Shown: positions 60,658-64,000 of the stretch, one piece after another
How positions within the stretch are numbered: position 1 is the stretch's first letter
Layout: each line of letters opens with the position of its first letter
Assembly: GCA_007994965.1 (NCBI GenBank)
Contig: VOPW01000001.1
Span: 1,488,001 to 1,552,000, forward strand
Source of the DNA: Piscinibacter aquaticus
GTDB taxonomy: Bacteria > Pseudomonadota > Gammaproteobacteria > Burkholderiales > Burkholderiaceae_C
DNA: 64,000 bases
Direction of reading: 5' to 3'
Made by a program: the position numbers and the translations under genes
Notes under the pieces: model-generated
Databases searched by the model: none
What the model was told of the DNA's origin: nothing
Seen by the model: only the letters and a program-made list of their open reading frames with translations

Positions 60658-61469
60658 AGGGCACCGTGCGCGTTCTCGCGCTTGCCACCACCATCGGGCT
60701 GGCCGGCTGCGCGACGACGACCACCACCACCACCGGCCCGATCAGCGATGCCCGGCCGAGCCCCTCGCCGCAAGGCGACGACGGCGGCGGAGACATCAAT
60801 CGCCGTGCGCAGGTCCGCATGGAACTGGCTGCCGCCTACTTCGCCAACAATCAGGCCGATGTCGCGCTGGTCGAGGTCAACAAGGCCATCGCTGCCAGTC
60901 CCGGTCTCGGCGAGGCCTACAACCTGCGCGGCCTCGTGCACGCCGCGCTGGGCAAGGACGACTGGCCGAAGCCGACTTCCGCCGAGCGCTGACGATCAAT
61001 CCGCGCGATGCAGAAGCGCTGCAGAACTACGGCTGGTATCTCTGCCAGCACAAGCGCTACGACGAGGGCAACGTGCAGTTCAACCTCGCGCTGGCGGTGC
61101 CGCAGCGGCGCGATGTCGGCCGTACGCGCTGCTGGCCCAGGGCGTCTGCCACGCCTTCGCCGGCCGGCTCGAGGATGCCGAGCGCACGCTGCAGCGCTCC
61201 TACCAGGTCGATCCGAACAACCCGTCGACCTCGGTGAACCTTGCCGAGGTCCTGTTGCGCCGTGGCGAGTTCGACCGCGCGCGCTTCCACATCCGGCGCG
61301 TCAATGCCAACACCAACTTCGTGAGTGCGCAGACGCTATGGCTCGCGGCGCGCATCGAGCAGAAGATGGGCAACACCAGCGGTGCGCAGGAGATCGGTCG
61401 CCAGTTGCGGAGCCGCTTCCCGAAACCCGCGAGGCCATCGCCTTCCAGCGAGGTCAGTTCGATGAGTGA
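60654..61469 (+). CDS. pilW: type IV pilus biogenesis/stability TPR lipoprotein
   Basis: Outer-membrane lipoprotein (PilF/PilW) needed for PilQ secretin assembly in pilus-bearing bacteria. A lipobox (GLAGCA) near residue 19 is followed by a Thr-rich linker and several TPRs ([66 protein letters not shown]). Three lesions: 60962 (ACCTGGC read ACTGGC, at RCCWGGY), one between about 61105 and 61125 that I cannot place, and a lost C near 61421 ([18 protein letters not shown]). Repair gives about 272 residues. It overlaps rlmN by 4 and rodZ by 8 bases. Confidence 0.9.
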
Positions 61470-62338
61470 CACTCCGGCCGATGGCCAGTCATCGGCAACC
61501 CCCACGGCCGGCAGCCTGTTGCGCCAGGCGCGCCAGGCGCAGGGCATGCACATTGCGATGCTCGCCGCCGCCACCAAGGTGCCGCAGCGCAAGCTCGAGG
61601 CGCTCGAGGCCGACCGCCTCGACGAACTGCCCGACGCCACGTTCACCCGCGCGCTGGCGCAGACGGTCTGCCGCGCGCTGAAGATCGATCCGGTGCCGGT
61701 GCTCGCGCTGCTGCCGCAGCCGGCGGGGCACCGGCTCGAGCAGGTGTCCGAAGGCATCAACGCGCCGTTCCGCGAGCGCCCGGGCATGAGCCAGGGCGGC
61801 GACGGGTTGAACATCGGCTCGCCGGCCGTGTGGGCGCCGCTGCTGGTCCTGCTGCTCGCGGCCGTCGTCTATTTCCTGCCCGCCGGCACCGTCAGGTTGC
61901 CGGGTGCGAATCCGGCCTCGGCGCCGGCGGTGGTCGCGGCATCCCAGCCCGCTGCTGCGATGCCTGCCGTGCCGCCGGCGCCGGCGGCCTCGGTGGTCGT
62001 CGAAACGGTGTTCTCGGCACCCGCAGCGCCGGAGCCCTGGCGCCAGCGCTGCTGCTGCGAACTCGGCATCCGCCCCTGCGCCGGCCGCGGCCGAAGCCGC
62101 TCCGGCTGGCGTACTGCAGCTGCGCACCAGCGCCGAGTCATGGGTCGAGGTCACGGATGCGCGCGGTGCCACGCTGCTGTCGCGCCTGCTGCAGCCGGGC
62201 GAGACGGTCGGGGTCGACGGCGCCACGCCGCTGCGCCTGACCGTCGGCAATGCCTCGGCCACCCAGGTGAGCTTTCGCGGCCAGCCGGTGGCGCTGACCA
62301 CGACGCGCGACAACGTCGCGCGCTTGGAATTGAAGTAG
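61462..62338 (+). CDS. rodZ: RodZ-like helix-turn-helix membrane protein
   Basis: Cytoskeletal anchor that links MreB to the membrane in rod-shaped cells. The N-terminal HTH ([23 protein letters not shown], residues 18-40), a [20 protein letters not shown] helix, one transmembrane segment (about 122-140), an Ala/Pro linker and a periplasmic DUF4115 domain ([24 protein letters not shown]) follow in order. One lesion at 62034-62037 (GCCTGGC read GCCCTGGC) at RCCWGGY; repair gives 291 residues. ispG starts 13 bases downstream. Confidence 0.88.
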
Positions 62339-62351
62339 CAGTGAGGCAGGC

Positions 62352-63640
62352 ATGACGGTTCAGGGTTCCTCGCGCGAATCGCTCGACGACTTCATCGCGC
62401 CGGCACGGCCGGCGCAGCGCCGCTCGCACCAGGCCGTGGTGCGCTGGGGCTCGCGCGAGGTCACGATCGGCGGCGGCGCGCCCGTGCGTGTGCAGTCGAT
62501 GACCAACACCGACACCGTCGACGTGATCGAGACGGCGATCCAGGTGAAGGAACTGGCGATCGCCGGCTCGGAGCTGGTGCGCATCACGGTCAATACGCCG
62601 GAAGCCGCGGCGGCCGTGCCGCACATCCGCGAACAGCTCGACCGCATGGGCATCGACGTGCCGCTGGTCGGCGACTTCCACTACAACGGCCACCGCCTGC
62701 TCACCGACTACCCGGCCTGCGCCGAGACGCTGAGCAAGTACCGCATCAACCCCGGCAATGTCGGCAAGGGCGACAAGAAGGACCGGCAGTTCGCCCAGAT
62801 GGTCGAGGTGGCGGCGAAGTACGACAAGACGGTTCGCATCGGCGTCAACTGGGGCAGTCTCGACCAGGAACTGCTCGCGCAGATGATGGACGAGAACGGC
62901 AGGCTGGCCGAGCCGCACGAGCCGCAGCAGGTGATGTACCGGGCGATCATCACCTCGGCGATCGAGTCGGCACGACGTGCGGAAGAGATCGGGCTGGCGG
63001 CCGAGCGCATCATCCTGTCGTGCAAGATGTCCGGCGTGCAGGACCTGATCAGCGTGTACCGCGCACTGGGCCGCCGCTGCGACTACCCACTGCACCTCGG
63101 CCTGACCGAGGCCGGCATGGGCACCAAGGGCACGGTGGCCTCGGCCGCGGCGCTCTCGGTGCTGCTGCAGGAAGGCCTGGGTGACACCATCCGCGTGAGC
63201 CTGACGCCGCAGCCCGGCGAGGCGCGCACGCAGGAAGTGGTGGTGGCGCTGGAGATCCTGCAGGCGCTGGGCCTGCGCAACTTCAACCCGAGCGTGACGG
63301 CGTGCCGGGATGTGGCCGCACGACCAGCACCACCTTCCAGGAACTGGCCAAGCAGATCGACGATTTCCTGCGCGCGCAAATGCCGGTGTGGAAGTCGAAG
63401 TACCCCGGTGTCGAGAATATGAAGGTGGCGGTGATGGGCTGCATCGTCAACGGCCCCGGCGAGAGCAAGCATGCCGACATCGGCATCAGCCTGCCGGGCA
63501 CCGGCGAGGCACCGGCCGCGCCGGTCTTCATCGACGGCGAGAAGGCGCTGACGCTGCGCGGCGAGGGCATCGCGCAGGAGTTCCATCGCATCGTCGAGGA
63601 CTACATCGAGAAGCGCTTCGGCTCGGCGGCCGCGGCCTGA
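62352..63640 (+). CDS. ispG: 4-hydroxy-3-methylbut-2-en-1-yl diphosphate synthase
   Basis: 4Fe-4S enzyme of the MEP isoprenoid pathway, which supplies the farnesyl diphosphate used by HpnD. The TIM barrel ([43 protein letters not shown]) and the C-terminal Fe-S domain with cysteines in TACPGCGRTT and [11 protein letters not shown] are present. One lesion near 63306 lost a C from GCCCGGGA, just at the first Fe-S cysteines; it is not RCCWGGY. Repair gives 429 residues, the size of the bacterial enzyme with the barrel insertion. Confidence 0.95.
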
Positions 63641-63701
63641 GTGCCTTCCCCCGAAACGCGCCGTCGCCGATGCTCGGCGGTGCCCCCGAAGAACAAGACC
63701 C

Positions 63702-64000
63702 ATGGTTGAACCGATCCGCGCTGTCAAGGGCATGAACGACATCCTCCCGCCGGACTCCGCGCGGTGGGAGTGGCTCGAGGACAAGATCCGCGCGCTGATG
63801 CACCGCTACGGCTACCTCAACGTGCGCACGCCGATCGTCGAGCCGACCGCTCTGTTCGTGCGCGGCTTGGGCGAGGTGACCGATATCGTCGAGAAGGAGA
63901 TGTATGCCTTCGTCGACGCGATGAACGGCGACCATCTCGCGCTGCGCCCGGAGAACACCGCCGGGGTGGTGCGGGCGATGACCGAACATTCGCTGCTGCG
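63702..64000 (+). CDS. hisS: histidyl-tRNA synthetase (5' part, cut by the window end)
   Basis: The first 99 codons, beginning [19 protein letters not shown], match class II HisRS. Motif 1 lies around [18 protein letters not shown], and [14 protein letters not shown] is motif 2. The ATG at 63702 follows 61 bases after ispG. The frame is intact up to the edge; the catalytic motif 3 and anticodon-binding domain lie beyond. Confidence 0.95.
   Translation, partial: MVEPIRAVKGMNDILPPDSARWEWLEDKIRALMHRYGYLNVRTPIVEPTALFVRGLGEVTDIVEKEMYAFVDAMNGDHLALRPENTAGVVRAMTEHSLL

Overview
The window is a GC-rich chromosomal stretch from a betaproteobacterium of the order Burkholderiales, most likely the Rubrivivax/Leptothrix/Methylibium group. 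Pointers are the block orders tRNA-Leu-tig-clpP-clpX-lon, nadE-glnB, ndk-rlmN-pilW-rodZ-ispG-hisS, bamD divergent from rluD, ilvB-ilvH-ilvC-pssA-leuA, and a sigma factor-DUF3619-DUF3106-RDD operon. The content is housekeeping. I see no prophage, insertion sequence, CRISPR array, rRNA or defence system.

Layout: 1-2.1 kb, an oxygenase reductase, a small zinc-ribbon protein and a HAD phosphatase. 2.1-9.0 kb, a membrane pyrophosphatase divergent from a soluble pyrophosphatase, then an M16 peptidase and a GNAT-like protein. 9.0-11.1 kb, nadE and glnB. 11.1-14.4 kb, a minus-strand group: LOG protein, dgkA, and the sigma factor operon. 14.7-20.8 kb, branched-chain amino acid synthesis (ilvB, ilvH, ilvC, leuA with a leucine leader and attenuator) with pssA. 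20.9-25.7 kb, a PBP7-type endopeptidase, an IclR regulator and the hpnC-hpnD-hpnE squalene operon. 25.8-30.1 kb, an RND efflux pair. 30.1-36.5 kb, proteostasis genes and four tRNAs. 36.6-43.7 kb, an MFS transporter, murI, etfBA, an acyl-CoA dehydrogenase, a nitronate monooxygenase and a cysteine-cluster protein. 43.9-49.6 kb, the complete 2-oxoglutarate dehydrogenase operon. 49.6-55.1 kb, zapE, a periplasmic protein, a PP2C phosphatase, a YdcH protein, a DinG-type helicase and bamD. 55.2-64 kb, rluD, scpB, rluB and the ndk-to-hisS operon, with hisS cut by the window edge.

The most striking property is not a gene. More than thirty genes, most of them essential, are interrupted by one- or two-base indels. 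When I restored each frame by hand, about 40 of roughly 64 lesions fell on one palindrome, RCCWGGY (ACCTGGC, GCCAGGT and so on), where the central bases are lost or garbled (RCCGGY, RCTGGY, RCGGY and others). The same CCWGG core with other flanks is left intact. Repaired proteins have the normal family length (GlnB 112, IlvC 338, Ndk 141 residues). I read this as consensus error at a modified base, which suggests the organism has a DNA methyltransferase for RCCWGGY. Interrupted genes are therefore annotated as single intact CDSs with the lesion positions stated. 'Lesion' below means such an inferred indel.

Regulatory signals that stand out are the leuA leader peptide with terminator, a promoter with an operator palindrome before the RND genes, and two different operator-like palindromes before etfBA.
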